Made by a program: the position numbers and the translations under genes. This document shows, one piece after another, positions 11,771 to 25,938 of a stretch of DNA of 64,000 bases; position 1 is the stretch's first letter, and each line of letters starts with the position of its first letter. The notes under the pieces are model-generated. The model did not search any database, was not told the DNA's origin, and saw nothing but the letters and a program-made list of their open reading frames with translations. The stretch covers positions 5,287,644 through 5,351,643 of the forward strand of contig PTFA01000020.1 of assembly GCA_003342895.1 (NCBI GenBank). The letters run 5' to 3'. Source of the stretch: Casuarius casuarius (taxonomy: Eukaryota; Chordata; Aves; Casuariiformes; Casuariidae).

Positions 11771-14700
11771 GGGATTAAACTCAAGGCTGCTTTCATTATA
11801 GCGATTAAATTTGAAATATATCCGGAAGGGCAAAGAAACCAGAAAGCCCTTAAATGTTTAATCCTGAGGTGTTTAATATTCCTGTGAGGCATCAGTTTTG
11901 TTTGGAATGGTTGCGAAAAAAGTATGTTTAAATAGCTGTTCTAAGCGGTTAAATGACTGAAAGAGGTCGTTAAATGCAAGTTTCTCAGAAGTGCTGAATA
12001 TTCACAGTCTCACTGATAGGCAGCAGCCTCCAAAGAGTGAGTATCTTTCTTGTTTAAAGCTAAAGGGAGCCATGCTGAAAGAGTGCAGGCCAAAGGAGAA
12101 ACTGCAGCCATATATTTGATTGCCATTGCTTTTCATGGTAGTGCAGATGTGAAAACTGCCAACAAATTTCTTGTCAGCACTGCTGTAAATATTCTGTAAT
12201 TTGAGTGCGAGTCTAGACAACTTAAACTTTCTCAAGACTTTAAGGGGTAGGTCCTTGAGGAGAGAAATGCTGTATATGCTATTCATGCTGCTGCTTTATT
12301 TGACAGTTTCACAGTCTGGATGTTTAACTTAATTTGGCTGTTGGCTTGCTCTGTTGAAGTGGCAGACTTGCATTTCTGGTCACTGCTGCCCTCAGACACG
12401 GGGCTCCTAGGTGTCCAACTGAGGGTCATACCTGCTCTGTTGCCCATGTAGCTATCAAAAACAATGCTTTTTAGTTTTTACAGTGTGGCATATACTTTGC
12501 TGTTGATTTAGCACACTGAGAAAGAGTCAATAGCACCCCTATATCAAAGTGAAGGGGGTATATTTTATTTACATTTTGAAACTTCCTTTCACCAAGTAAA
12601 AATTAAGCAGATAAGCAGTTTGACCAATAGCTAACTTTCAGTGTTATTTGCTTGTCTGCAAGTGGATTAAGAACTTAAGTCATAAAGTATTTACTTTTTT
12701 AACATCACTCCAGAGCGAATGTTGTTGCTGGCTATAAGCAAGATATTCTTCCTGATTATTAAGAAGGATTTTTGATACTGAATTTTTGCAGACTTGTAAG
12801 ATAATGCTGATGTAAGAATTTTTATCCAGCCAACACTGTTTTCACTTCCATAAAATTGTGTTTTACCTTGCTTTTCCATATTTTGGAGATTCATGGAAAT
12901 ACCTCTCCTAATACATTTTAGGTTTCTACTTGCTCTAAAACCAGCCTTTTTTCACAGCTGAACAACACTGGCAGCGCTTGTGGTTAGGATTCAGCCAACC
13001 TAACCCTGGCTTTAGGTGTCTAATCTAAACTATTTTTTAGAACTGCCCCTGTAGGCTCCTCCTAACTGGAGAGAGATCAGCATCTTTAGAGGACAGTTCA
13101 CGTACTCTTCAAATAGTTGGATTTAAGACATCTCTGGCTGTGAGCGTTTCTTTCTTGTGAAATGACAACTAGACTATAATTAGACAACAAAAGTTAAGTG
13201 AGATGAACCTATGCCTCAGTCTCCATTTTACATTAAAACCCTGAATATGTATTTACTTGCTGGTTTCAAATAGGCCTGTCCTAAAACTTAAGAATTACCT
13301 CACATGAACCTGATCTGAGCAAAGCTGCGCTGTGCTGCTTCATTTATGCAAAGATGATTGTAACGAGATATTACAAAAATTAAGACAATTAAGTTTGTAA
13401 AAGAGAAGTCAAGCCTCGGTTTGTATTTCTAATGTTAAATGGAGTCGGTAGTCAACACTGAATAAAACAACCACCGCTGGAGAAGAACAGTGTACGAAAC
13501 CAGCATTCTGAGGAAGTTGAGAGATCCTTCTTAGATGTCTCACTAGTATCTGTTAACACATTCATGGGGTCTCACTCATACTCAGATGGAAATTTCCCCA
13601 GGACAAATTACCAAGGACCTTGGGATTTTCTTGCTGTCAACTACATGGGATTATCTGGGCATGTTTTATCTGATCCGTGACATACCCATAGCAAGGGCCC
13701 AAGGCATTTATAATCATCGCTGGGTTCTGCAAGCAGTTAAATTTATTATTCTGAAGAGTGAAGTCCTTTAGTCTAACAAAAGACTTGGAGTTTAGAAGTA
13801 CCACCTATAATACTATGGAGAGAAGCACAGATCTCTTCTGGCCTTGCACCTTATGGAACACTACAGAATAAAGCTGATTTTCTTGAGTGGGAGACAACCA
13901 ACTCAGACAACCAACTTCTTCAGCATTTAGGGAGATGATTTCCATGACTAATTCAATGGTCCAATTCATTTTATGATTTAACTTCAGCCTAGCATTAAGT
14001 TATTTTGATAGTGATTTGATAGTGGTAATATTTTCAGTTTAGTGTGATTAGAACAGTTGAATAGCTTCAGCAATATGCCTTCTTACTTTTATCATTGCTT
14101 TATAATGACCTTCTCTTCCCAACCAGATATGCTTGGATTTTAAGTATTTACTCCCTCTGCCCCACACTTATGGAAATAATGTGAATCTCTCCTGGTTTTC
14201 CCTAGGGTGCCCACTGGATATACGTATATATGTGCATAAAATTAAATCCTTTGTTCTGCGTTTCTGTTCTTACATCTGTTGTGGTAGGATTGGACATGAC
14301 ATAGGAGAACAAGTGCACAACTTTTTCCATTTCCATCTTCGTGAACTACTATTTGCCTTGCTCTCCTTGTTGTGATAAGTTAGGGTTCAAATAAGCTATT
14401 ATAAAACTCTTTACGGGGAAAAGAAATAGTGAATGAGTTATTAAGTATCTACAGATGCAAATATTAAAACGTGGAAGTAGAGCAAAGAAAAGATCCATCT
14501 TAAATCAGGTCATTTTTAAATTCAGTAGTCTTGATACCTAGTTTATCGATGAAAGACATGTAAACATCTAATTTTCTAATGGGAAACATATTGATGTGTG
14601 GAATTCATCACAGTTTATTCAGCTGATCAAAGGAAATAAAGTATATTAGATCACAGTCTCAGGACTGTGACAGCAATGGATTAGAGCTTGCATCATTTGC

Positions 14701-14964
14701 AAAATCTCAATATAGTTAGCAACTTGGAAACCTGTGATCAGTAGTAACTTCACTACTGAAGTATGCATCTCAACCTTAAGACTGTATCACTGCAATGATG
14801 GCAATTTGCTGTAGAGTAAGGCACAGAGAAAAAAATGTGTGATGTTTCTGTATTCCCACTGGTGCACAATATATATATGCATAGTTACAAAGAAAAATAT
14901 ATATTATTATGCAGTACATTGATCAGCTTATTCTTTTGTCCTTTCGCTATATGTCCTTTTCTAG
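11771..14964. other. non-coding, between the CpG-rich island and the candidate exon
   Basis: AT-rich; frames such as 13586-13771 and 14133-14375 show no family features or convincing splice context. If the island is a promoter, this would be an intron. Confidence 0.5.
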
Positions 14965-15126
14965 ATAGTGCTGGAGGATGAAAATTATCCGCCAATAAAA
15001 ACTATATCAAATATCAAAGTAATAGAAGACTTTAACATACCTGCCAGCATTCCAAGGTCAAAATCCTATGACATGGATCGCTTTAGGAAGACAAAACCGT
15101 GTAAATATGAACATCTGGCTGCTTAA
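14965..15126 (+). CDS. candidate terminal coding exon of an unidentified plus-strand gene
   Basis: A pyrimidine-rich stretch (14929-14960) ends in ttctag at 14964. The only frame open from that point runs 53 codons to TAA. The peptide starts IVLEDENYPPIKTIS, contains IPRSKSYDMDRFRKTKPC and ends KYEHLAA. It is rich in charged residues, and the coding stretch has several CpGs although the surroundings are CpG-poor. An AATAAA follows 170 bases after the stop. The other two frames stop within five codons. I do not recognise the protein. The gene would run towards INPP4B tail to tail. A chance open frame after a chance acceptor cannot be excluded (roughly a few percent per acceptor, and there are many acceptors). 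No upstream exon was found with confidence. Confidence 0.38.
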   Translation: MVLEDENYPPIKTISNIKVIEDFNIPASIPRSKSYDMDRFRKTKPCKYEHLAA

Positions 15127-15295
15127 AACAAGAATAGATATAATAGACTTTTGTCTACCTTTGTGCTGAACTAGCATTTAAATTGACTTAACTGCTGTTC
15201 ATCTTCGTTTTGGTATTTCAGTAAAACATTACATTAATAGTAGATATTGTGACACATTTCTGTCATATGTAGTCTTGTACTGAGTAGTGCACTGA

Positions 15296-15301
15296 AATAA
15301 A
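15296..15301 (+). terminator. poly(A) signal after the candidate plus-strand exon
   Basis: AATAAA, 170 bases after the TAA at 15124-15126. It supports, but does not prove, a transcript ending near 15320. Confidence 0.35.
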
Positions 15302-18300
15302 ATGACTGAGAAAACTGTTGAAGTGGAAAAAAGAAAGTCTTCCCCAGCACACAAGAGGGCTGAGGTTGCTTCTGCATAACTATATTGCTGTTCTAGTTTT
15401 TAAGTTTTAAGCATACTGATCAGAAATGCCAACACTCAGGATACTTAAAGATTTCCCAGTAGACTTGGTTAATTTTCCTAATTATTTGTTAATATCTGGT
15501 TTCTGATGGAAAAAGAAGAAATGGGTTTCTTTCAAATAAGAAATATATTAGGTATAAAATCTCCACTGACCTATGGTCCTACTACAAATTGAAAATGATG
15601 ACTCTATTAAAAAAAAAAAAACCAACAGAAGAACAGACCTTCCAGAATGAAATTCAAGATGAAAATAGAATAATGAAGAATGACATATCTTGTGCTCACA
15701 ATCAGTTACTTACTTCATTAACTCAACTTACAATTTAAGACTTCACTAGACAGCTTAGTTGTGTGCTTATCTAAGAATACCATTTATAAAGCACATCTTT
15801 TGTTTTTCTTGCTCTCATATTTATTGTTCCATTTCTTCAGCTTGAGCTTGCCTCTTATACCCAAGGCAGGATGAATGCAGATAAGCTTAATGTTTGTGGG
15901 TGCAAAGTTTATTCCCACAGCATGTGTTACGTTAAAATTTCATTGGAGGACCAGTTAATGTTCTACTACAGGGGGAATGAAGTGTGCAGCCACAAATGTG
16001 AAATTTATTTATGTTCACCCTGCCTTGGGTGTAAGAGGTAAGCCCAAGTTAAAGAAATTAAGAGAACAATTGGAACAAAATGCCCTCTATATCTTTCCTA
16101 GATAGATAAAGCAAATGCAGCATGTTTTGAAGGAGGAATGTGGCAATTATACCTGACATTTCCTGAACTGTATTTGATTACCCCACAGATGATTAGGCGG
16201 GTAGATTCCCATCTTTTCTGGCTTATGTTCAGATTAATTTTGTTACTGGTTCCAAGCTTTGGTTCTCTCACCAGAATCTACATCATAACCTTGCCTTCTC
16301 AACAAAACATCATGAAATCTCATTTTAAAAATTACATTTTTCATGCCTTAGAGAAGCAGGTGTCCTACTTAACATAGCCTACATCTGAAAAGGCTAATCT
16401 GCCATATTTTCTCTACTGTGCAATAAAAGCAGATGCAACTGTTGATTGGTATGGCTGATGAACCTGATTCAGATAGCCTACATTTTCCCCAAATCCCTTA
16501 TCCTTGTAATTGGCTAGACATATCAAAAACAAAGCTGACACGCAGAATTTCCTGTGGGTGAATTTGATCCTTTCTTTGTAGGTATCATCTAGTAGCATGA
16601 CTTGTACGTAATATTCACTAAACCCCAAATTTATCACACTCCTAAAGAGCACTCTATTGAGCAGTTCTGAGAGTGCTCAAATGGGAAACTTGTGCAATAC
16701 TTCTCCTAACCCAGCTCTCCATTCGGGTACCCAAATTATTACATAAACAAGAAACAAAAGCAGAAAGTTAATTATCAAAGTTTCTGATGGAGGAGAACTG
16801 GGTACAAAACGATTCTTATGGCCCTATAGTTATACATTGCTGATGGTGCCTGAGTTTCGAAGGCTGGATGATTCAGATTCACAGACTCACTGGAGCATCT
16901 ATTCAGAGGTGGTATTCCTCTGTCTGATTACATTTTGTAATACCATGTTATATCTGCTGGAGTACATCATTAATATCAATGAGTTTTCATTCACCAGTTG
17001 ACTTTGTCTACAAAAACAACCACAAAGGCTGTAATTTCTCTCTCAAATATGGAAATCTAAGCCCTATTGCAAACAAGGCCAGTCACTTGGTTTGGTAAGG
17101 TTTTAGCTTGTTTTTTTGAATTTTTGCCCCAAACAGCAAACATGCATCTTACTCCAGATGTCCCTAAATCATTGATTACGAGAAGCTAGGAGAGCCCTGT
17201 TAGGAGGCTCACTGGTAAGTAAGCCCTTACACTGTTCCCTATATGTTGACACCTTTTCACTGTTGGAGTGAGGATGAGGGAAGAGGAATCTTTGGCCTGA
17301 TTTTTACATTAACTCTTTATTTTTATGAATTATACAACAAGCCATAGGTAAAGACCTAGCATAGCCAAGAGGAACTAGGACAAGGCAAATGGCCAGCACG
17401 TTTAGCAGGCCCCAGGTTTCTGACAGCTTTATAATCCATGGAGGATCAACCACGAACTGTGGAAGTACTCTACCTGCACTTATTTGATCCGGACAGCTCC
17501 AGGCCTAGCGAGTATGCAGTCACCCTTCTCCCAGACTTACCTCTCTGAATGAGCCGTGCAGAGCAATTAGTTAAGGTGCGTTTGAGCACACAGTCTCCTT
17601 CAGTGCAATTGCTGAGCCTCTCTGACACCAGTGGCTCAAGAGTCTTACGCAGTCCATATGCCTTTGGGGGCATCTAGGCTCTTGCTGCCCAGATGTGCTA
17701 ATTTCAGCATCTGAATGTGGATCTCAGTGCTGCAAATGGAGCATGTATATGGGAACATAGATCTCTTCATAGGTCCTTCACATAAATATAGCATAAACCC
17801 AGTAGTCTTCTAACTGAAAATATTGACTAAAATATAATCACAGCATGATCACTAATTGAAAAATTTGAAAGATTTTTTGTTTCACATCACACAAATTTAA
17901 TCAGCATGGAAACCCTAGACCCAGAGATGTGCATTATTTATAGAAGACACTCTATACCAACTCTATAGTAGTAGTCAGCTGGAAAAAGAATCTTGAATTA
18001 GGAAATATGTGCTTCAGGGCACTAATCATAGTAAAAGATAATTTTGAATTAGCATCATTGTAATTCTAAGAGAAATCCATTGACTCAGTCACAAGGGCTT
18101 CCCTTCAAAACTTGTCATTTCAAAGCAGTCTCTTTCTCCAGACGCTTAACAGCCATGGTAACGGAAAGTTGCACTTGGAGCATGGAAATTGGTGAGTTAT
18201 CTGCAATGCTGCCTTTGCATAAGTCAGTATCAGGTATATAGTCTGCTTCATGGTTTTGAACAGAGTAATGTGGCATTTTTGTTAACTCTACAATTTCCCT

Positions 18301-21300
18301 TTGTGTGATCAGTTGTTTGTGTGCATGCATATGCAGACAGTTAATAACCTGACAGACAGTTCAGTGCTTTATTACAGCTAGAAATTGTAGTATTTCCTTT
18401 TTAATGATGTCCAAACAAATTAACTGTTAAAAATAAATGGCATGGTAGCGCCGTGGGAAGTGGAATTTAGCAGGCTGAAGATCAAAAGGAATTAAGTGCC
18501 AGAGCTCTGGCCTGTGTGCTTGTAAAAATTGATTTGACTTAATAGGTTTAATGCAAAAGGGAATTGCATTGTGTGCACCGCTTTCCTGTTGATTTTTAAA
18601 AAGTGCGGGAGCACATCTTCCCTGCTTATGTCCATTAACTATGCCCATGAATACATAAATATAAATTGGGTGCTTCACTTTTTTTTAAAAACCAACTCTT
18701 ATCAGCATTTTATAGCTGAGCACACTAGCTGGATTCACACAAAAACCTGCTAAGAGCTGCTATTTTCCACTCATCTGAAATGCTCACTTCTTTTTCCCTT
18801 ATGGAAATTAAAAAAATAAAAGCCTTGAGTTTTATTTATTTTTGCGATAACCTTTTGTTTTAACAAAGTGTGGAGATGGTGCATCATAAGCAGGTCAAGT
18901 TAGCCATTTAAAAGACTTGCTACTATTACTTACTGGTATTTTATGAGGTATCTTTTTTTTTTTTTTTCAGGGCGGTGACAACTTGATTTGCATCAAAAGA
19001 TCCTGTGAAATAGTTTAAAATATTTAATTTACCTAAAGAAGCATTTTCTTTTTATATTGGGTCTTGTAATCACCCTCTAAAAGGTCTACTAATCTTCAGA
19101 TGTGAAATCCAGAGGCACAATGCTTATAAACCATTAAAAAAAAAAGACTGCCTTGATCTGTTCTGTGCTCACTTCTTACCTTCTCAGTTAAGCAATGTCT
19201 TGGTCACTTTTGTGAGAGCGTACAAAGTGGTATAACCATTTCTATGCAAAATCATTTTGCTTGCCTAGGAATGTAAATTCAAATTCTTGTCCCAGTTTAT
19301 TTAGAAGCAGTGCCAAAAATCTTTCTTGCAACAGAGCAAGTGAGCAGGTGTACTTCCCATTAATGTAATGGGTTAGCACAGTACTTAGACAGTTTGCATA
19401 GAAATGTATATGGTCTATTTATTTGGGTAAAGCAAGCAGAGCACAGTCCAATTAGTCCCTAGAACTTCATTGTTCTTAATCCCATTAACAATGTTGCCAT
19501 AAGACTGCTGAAGACTGAGATCCATACAAGACTCAGCAGTACTCTTGCAGCAGAGCTCCCACTGACTGGACGAGGGGGAGAAACAATCATACACGACCTT
19601 CACATTTTGTATATACCTATTCCCAGTGCCAGCAATGGATGTCCCAGTGCAGACCGATGCAGATTACGTTTCAGACACATCAGATCATACTTCTGCTCAA
19701 ACATGCCCCAAAATAACTTTGGAAAGAGAAGCAGTGAAAGCAGATATATTTTTACCATCATACTACAGTACCATTTCTTTACTGTTGCAGTTTTCTTCTC
19801 CCTTTTCTAGCCTTTAAAATTCTGTCATGAGAAAAGTGTTTCCTGTCTACATACAAAATAAAATCTGTAAGCATGCAAAGTGAGGCAAAGTATATTTAAA
19901 GATTGTCGCCTTTATTAGTAAGAGACAAAATTCCTACACTGAACACTAACAGATGTTTTGTAACTTATTACCATAATAACCATAAGTTCCCAGTGCTTTC
20001 TAAAGGTAATCAAGAACCATGCAGGTAATTAACATCTCATTGAATTTATCAGTGTAAAGCAACTAAGCATATAAACACGGAAAGTAAATCATGCAACAAA
20101 CTTCTAATTATAGTACTAACAATACAGAAGGTGAGCCATGTTCTACTATATTCTGTAGCCAAAACAAGCTTTCAGCTACATTTCAGCCAGCCACAGAGAA
20201 CTTACCTTTTATGGTGAAGATACATAATATAATAAATCTGTGTATAAAAAACCCCCAACAAACAGAAGCAACCTGTGTTTACTTTCCAGGGTCTAGAATC
20301 CAGGAAGAAACATTGAGATAATGAAGATAAAATACCAGCTAAAGCATGCCACTTTGCATTTTTAAGAGGCTTCATTATGAAAGATGTTGATCCCACCTCT
20401 GTTATATTGAGTAATTCTCTACAAGTCAGTAGTTGTGTGAAAGGTTTTCTTTATGAGTATGTGAATGTTTTGTTTGGTTTTAATTAGAAAATGTAAGACC
20501 CACCTGGTTCTGAGGTGAAAACTGTAGTAATACTAGGAACAATAGAAACAATTAATTTATGGTCATTGCAGGCTTTTTACTCTTGCATCATAGCTTTTCT
20601 TAAATACCTCCCCTTTGAATAGTGATCACACATACAGGCTTTCACTGACTCCTTTAGGAGTGGGCCCATTCTTAGCATCTGTGCAGAATCTGCCCTCTGG
20701 ACATTGGCACTGTCATGAAAATGAAAAATGAATAACAAACACAAAAACTCAGAAACATAAAAAATAAACATCACATTTATTTAAATAAAAATATACACAC
20801 AGTGTACAATGGACATGGTTTACAGACAGCAGTGAAACAAAATGCTAAATCCTGCAGTACAAAAGAAGTTGAATTGCTTAGTTGTGCTTCATTTCTCTGA
20901 ATTAAATACACTGTGGACTGAAGTCCTATTAATGTTACTAATACAAATAGCCCCATGCACTCCAGAGAGAGAGACAGGACTATTACAGTGGAACAGCTAC
21001 ACCAAATGAAAATGAGTACCAAAGTAACCTGGGATTTTAGAAATTTTGAAGTCAGATTCTTCATAAACAAAACAGAAGAGCTGACAACTTTTGAAGTAAT
21101 TTGCATGCCAAATGGAAAGAGTACAAAACACCATTGCCAAAAGTTAGATGTCTAAGTTAGAGTAGCATGATCCTAATCCCACTGCTCCAAACCCCACAGA
21201 ATGAGAGCACTCTATTATCATACCCTTTCTACCATAATCCTTTCTCCCTGTCAGCACACAAACACTCATGTTTTATGTTTTTAAGCTCTTTGGAATATGG

Positions 21301-24300
21301 ATACATTGGTTTACAAGTGTCTTCTGTTTTATACATTACGAAGTATTCAGTCTTATGTATATTTGAGCAAATACAATTGTTATTCTTGGATGATCAGTAA
21401 TATGCTTAATTTTTTCTTAGTTTGTTTTACTACTTATTCAGTAGATGATACTGAGAGAAAGGAAAAAAAATGTTTGAGTGCTGCAGAGTGTAAGCTGAAC
21501 CCTCTGGCAATACAATGCAATCATTGTTGATGTATTGCATGATTAAAGAAAAAGCCATTCATGTTCTAGTGACTGCAATCTGTGAAATTTTTTTTTTTTC
21601 TTTTTTCAGGCATTCTACAAGGCAAGTCTCTGTTTTAAAGAGCAGTTAATGACTTTAAAGTACTTTGAATGTAAACACCTGCTTTTAAGCTGCAAATAAG
21701 TGAAGAACAAGATGAAAACTCATGTCTCATGGTATTGTCTGTACAGTATACTTCCTCTTTACAATAAAAAAGCATAAATACAGAGATATCAATGGTTTCA
21801 AGTCTACAACATAGCCAACTGACACAATATATGTTTAAGATTGTTAACTGGTTACATCCGTTAACTCACGCAAGTAATTTTGCTGCATAGATTTTAACAC
21901 AATTTGTTTGTTACATCTGGTGATGTTCAGTGCATTTCCTGTTTTTGTTTTGATCAGCTGACTATAGGATTTCCTGGAACGTTTTTTGAAATGAGAAATG
22001 TAAATGAGTTTGTTTTCCAAAGATCAAAATAGGAGTATTATACACTAGACTCGAAAATAATATGCTGCACTTCTTTGCACCTAAATTGCTAATGATGATT
22101 TAGAATACCATTACATTTTAATTCACCTAAAATAACAATTTTCATCAAGATTGATTGTTTTAGACACAAAAGTTTGTTCTTTAACTTCCTTGCTTTACTT
22201 ACATAATGCCAAAAGTTTGGACAGTGCAAAAATTAACAGTGCAAAGGACTTCATTAAGGCTCGCTCTTAGTTATTATTTTGTTGGCTTCAGCTATCCTTC
22301 TATATTATTTATTCTTTGTAGCACATACATTGCTAGTATTCCATCAAAATACACAGCTTCACATAGACAAAATCAGGTAACGTAATTAAAAATTTCTCTG
22401 TTTCCTAATTGCCCCATAAAAAAAAAAAAAGTATAAACATTGATAAGAACTCCCCAAGAAGATTTCAGAAGAAAAGACCTGGCTGCTTACTAATACCAGG
22501 TCTATGCATGTTATATATTATAGCACTGTTACAATAATCTCTGAGAAAACATTACATTAACTTTCCTTTCCCCTCTTTTCTAGGCATGTTAAACTAGTTT
22601 TCTATTTAGATGCTAATCTGTGGTATAAAAAAACTCATACAAGCATGTAACAATGCACCGTACAAATATTCAAAGCTAGAAGTCCTTCAGTTTTTCTCAA
22701 GGCAGATCCCGATTGCTGTATTTATATAAATATCTTTGTTGAGTTAGATGGGCAGGATGTGGTTTTAGATGCAAGAGATATATTTAAAAGTTAATCTTCT
22801 AGCCCTTGAATATTGTCCTTCCCTCAGAATAGAATATTTCATACCTTACAAAAGTTGTAAGAAAGCAGATATATTTTCCATGAATCTGCCACTAAAATCA
22901 CTATGTTTCCCTTAACCCTTTGCAAGCAAATGGTGTAGCCTGCTCATAAAAATATTACTCCTCTGATATTTACAGTGAACTACAAGTACATGTGCAAGAT
23001 CTCCTCCGTTAAGCACTCAGACAATACACAGGGCTTGAATGTGGCTGCTACACAAAGTAAATACACTCTAATTTGTAACATAACTATTAACCTGCAGCAA
23101 AAACTTCTTTGTGTTTCTTTATAAAAGTCAAACCAGAAAAAACACTAGTTCTGCATCAACGATTAGCTGATAACTCATTTTTGGTAAACAAAGCCTCTGC
23201 CTATATAAACAGCAGTAGGCCTGCAGCAGGCAGTGACAATCGCTCTTTGGAGGTGAACGAGGAAATGTTGAGCTTAACACATATTCCAGTACTGAAGTAA
23301 CAAGTTTCTTTTAGGACACTTGGAACTCTGTCAGCAGGTTTTAAAAGGGTCTTAGTAATGTACAAAAAGATGTTCAGATCAAAAACTTGGCATAAGAGTT
23401 CAGCCTTGTTTAAAACAAAACCCAAGCTACACTTCCATAATGGCCCAAGCCCGAAAAAAAATCTCACTGCAGTGCACTGTGGTATTTTTCTAATTATCAT
23501 TAACAAGTCACAGATGATTTAATTTCACAAGGGCATGCTGGGAGTGGCTGTTAAGATAAGGATAGAAAATTAATGATTTTTTTGCACTAACGTGGCTTCG
23601 CTACTGAAAACTTCTTAAATATAAAGGTAACATTATAGTCTCAATGGCAATTTAGATCCCAGATGTGATTTAAATGCTGAGGAAAGATCTTGAAAGAGGG
23701 CTTTCCTGATAAAAAGTCTACAGAATATCATATTTTGGACTTGTCAGAATGCCCACAGGGATTGAGGTAAAGTACTATAGGAACCTACAGTACTTACCAG
23801 AGAATACCGTCCCATTAAAGAATTTTGCAGATTGTTTAAAATTACTGTAGAAAGGCTATCATTCTCTATTATACACCTATGGGATCATTTCAGAATTGCA
23901 TGAGGAATTTACCACTATTTCTAAACTGTGTATGTGTATATATATATATTTTTTAACATTAATAATAAACATGTCAGAAAGGATAGTAAGGGCTAATATA
24001 GCAATCAGATTAACAGAACAGAACATTACTTTCTTAGGAAGACTTATGCTCTATAAACCCACAAATAAGATTTTGTACAGGTCAGCTGTGTAATAGTTAA
24101 ATACCCAAATACAAACACAAATCTATGCACCCATCCTCCCACCGAGTAGTGTCTGCTTCTACTGGTATATGACAGGAAAAATCAAGGCATTATATTCTCG
24201 TCTGCCTGATCTTATCTATAACACAGTGCTGACTCTTCTGACATCTACTGCAAAGTAATACATTCTAACAGGAAAAAAAGCCATGCATGACAGAACATTC

Positions 24301-25736
24301 TAATGGAGGCATATAACATGAACAAACAATAAATGCACCAAAACACTATTCAAGTGATATATTTTACTTTGAAAAACTGTTCCAATTCGTTATGTAAATA
24401 TATTGGATTGGTGAATTCCAGGCTTCACTGAAGTCAACGAATGTTGGAATGAGGATCTCTTCCTGATGTTTTACTAGCTGGCCAAAAGCCTTATCTTGCA
24501 AATATACAAGGTAGGTTTAATTTTACTCACATGCCAGATCATTTTCATGTAGTCACCCAATTATAATTTGCAGGATCAGGCTATTAAATATATATTTTAT
24601 TAATATAGCAATAGATTTATACCCAGTATCTTAATGGATTAAAAAGAACATATTAATTCATCATGCATCAAGATTTCTGCGGCTTCTATAAGAGCAAGCA
24701 AACATTAACCTCTTCATCCTTAGCAAATATGTGTTCCTACAGATCCTTAAATTTCCAATGCAGTTTCATTTGGATAAAATTCTTGTATTTCTGTTCTATA
24801 TATTTTTTTTCAGAATGAAAGTATTTATTATATAAAGGTCAAGTGAATACTTTTTTTTTTAAATTGTATTTCGGGGGGGCAGAAGGAAATTGATGAATAC
24901 AATTAAAAAACACAAATGCTCTCTGCAAGACAAATTCAGGACTAACACAAGCTGGCAGAAGCATTAAAATTAAAGTTGATGGTTGTCTCTTGTCCTAGAA
25001 TGTCTACATGCAGCATTACAGATTTGTAATAAATCAGCTGTAGTAGCTAACTAGTCCTAATATAGCAGGTTACCCTAATTATAATGATTAGACTTTGTAA
25101 AAACACATTCTTACAGCCCAAAAATATATGTTAACTCCTATATATAACTCTATTTTACCTACTGCTAAAAAAAATTTAGTTTTCACGGTTTATGGTAAAC
25201 AGCAATATGACAGGTCAAATTCAGGTCATCTTACCTGAAGAATTCATCTCCCTGATTTCACTGTGATTTATGTGCAAGTGAAACAGGTGGTACATGGCTA
25301 TGGTTCAGAAACCCAAGAATGATACATCCAAATGAACTGCAAGGAACCAGAATGAAATCACATGCTGTAATTATTAAAAATATATCATGTAGTTATGATG
25401 CTTATCTAAAGAAGCAAAATGTAATTACAAAATCTATATTCAGCCCAGAGGTTAAGATTAGCATCTTTCATAAACAGTTCTATGGAGGATTTGATCATTA
25501 GTGATCAAAACCTAGGCTTTGTTTTTCCCGAAAAACACTATTTGCAGCAGGAAGAGAACCCTTAAATTTCAGGTTTTGGTTCAGAGTCAAAAATGCCACG
25601 TTCTAAATTGCTAACATCAATTCCTATAGCAATCCACATTTCCCTTTTTGATCTTCTATCAAACTACTCAAAAAGTATTTCCAGCTGGCTAATGGGTCAT
25701 ACTAAGTTTCAACTTTGTGCAGAAAAGCTGAATGTA
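15302..25736. other. non-coding, between the candidate plus-strand gene end and INPP4B
   Basis: AT-rich with numerous TTTATT (minus-strand poly(A)-like) motifs, so part may be distal INPP4B 3' UTR. Exon-like segments at 17137-17214 and 19627-19817 on the plus strand are noted in findings. No gene can be supported. Confidence 0.5.
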
Positions 25737-25742
25737 TTTATT
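25737..25742 (-). terminator. candidate poly(A) signal for alpha INPP4B, second copy
   Basis: AATAAA on the minus strand about 200 bases after the alpha stop codon, paired with the copy at 25779-25784. Confidence 0.4.
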
Positions 25743-25778
25743 TTTGAGAACATTCAGTCCACTACTTTTTCATGATGT

Positions 25779-25784
25779 TTTATT
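25779..25784 (-). terminator. candidate poly(A) signal for alpha INPP4B, proximal
   Basis: AATAAA on the minus strand about 155 bases after the alpha stop codon. A second copy lies about 40 bases further downstream. Mammalian INPP4B has a long 3' UTR, so these may be minor proximal sites. Confidence 0.4.
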
Positions 25785-25938
25785 TCATAATGACTAGCTG
25801 CACTTATTCTAAAATGATAAAACCTGATAAAGATAACATCTCAACTGTTACACATTGCCAATTAATAACTCATAAACAGCAATTTTTATATTCACTAATT
25901 AGCATAGATGTATGTTCCTGATTACATTTTTCTTAAAC

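Noticed and set aside
18953..19015. Long T tract plus cag followed by a 15-codon frame
   Set aside because: A T tract next to cag is common by chance and the frame is too short.
21587..21699. T-rich acceptor followed by a 29-codon frame
   Set aside because: Short frame with no recognisable motif; could equally be an A-tract relic on the other strand.
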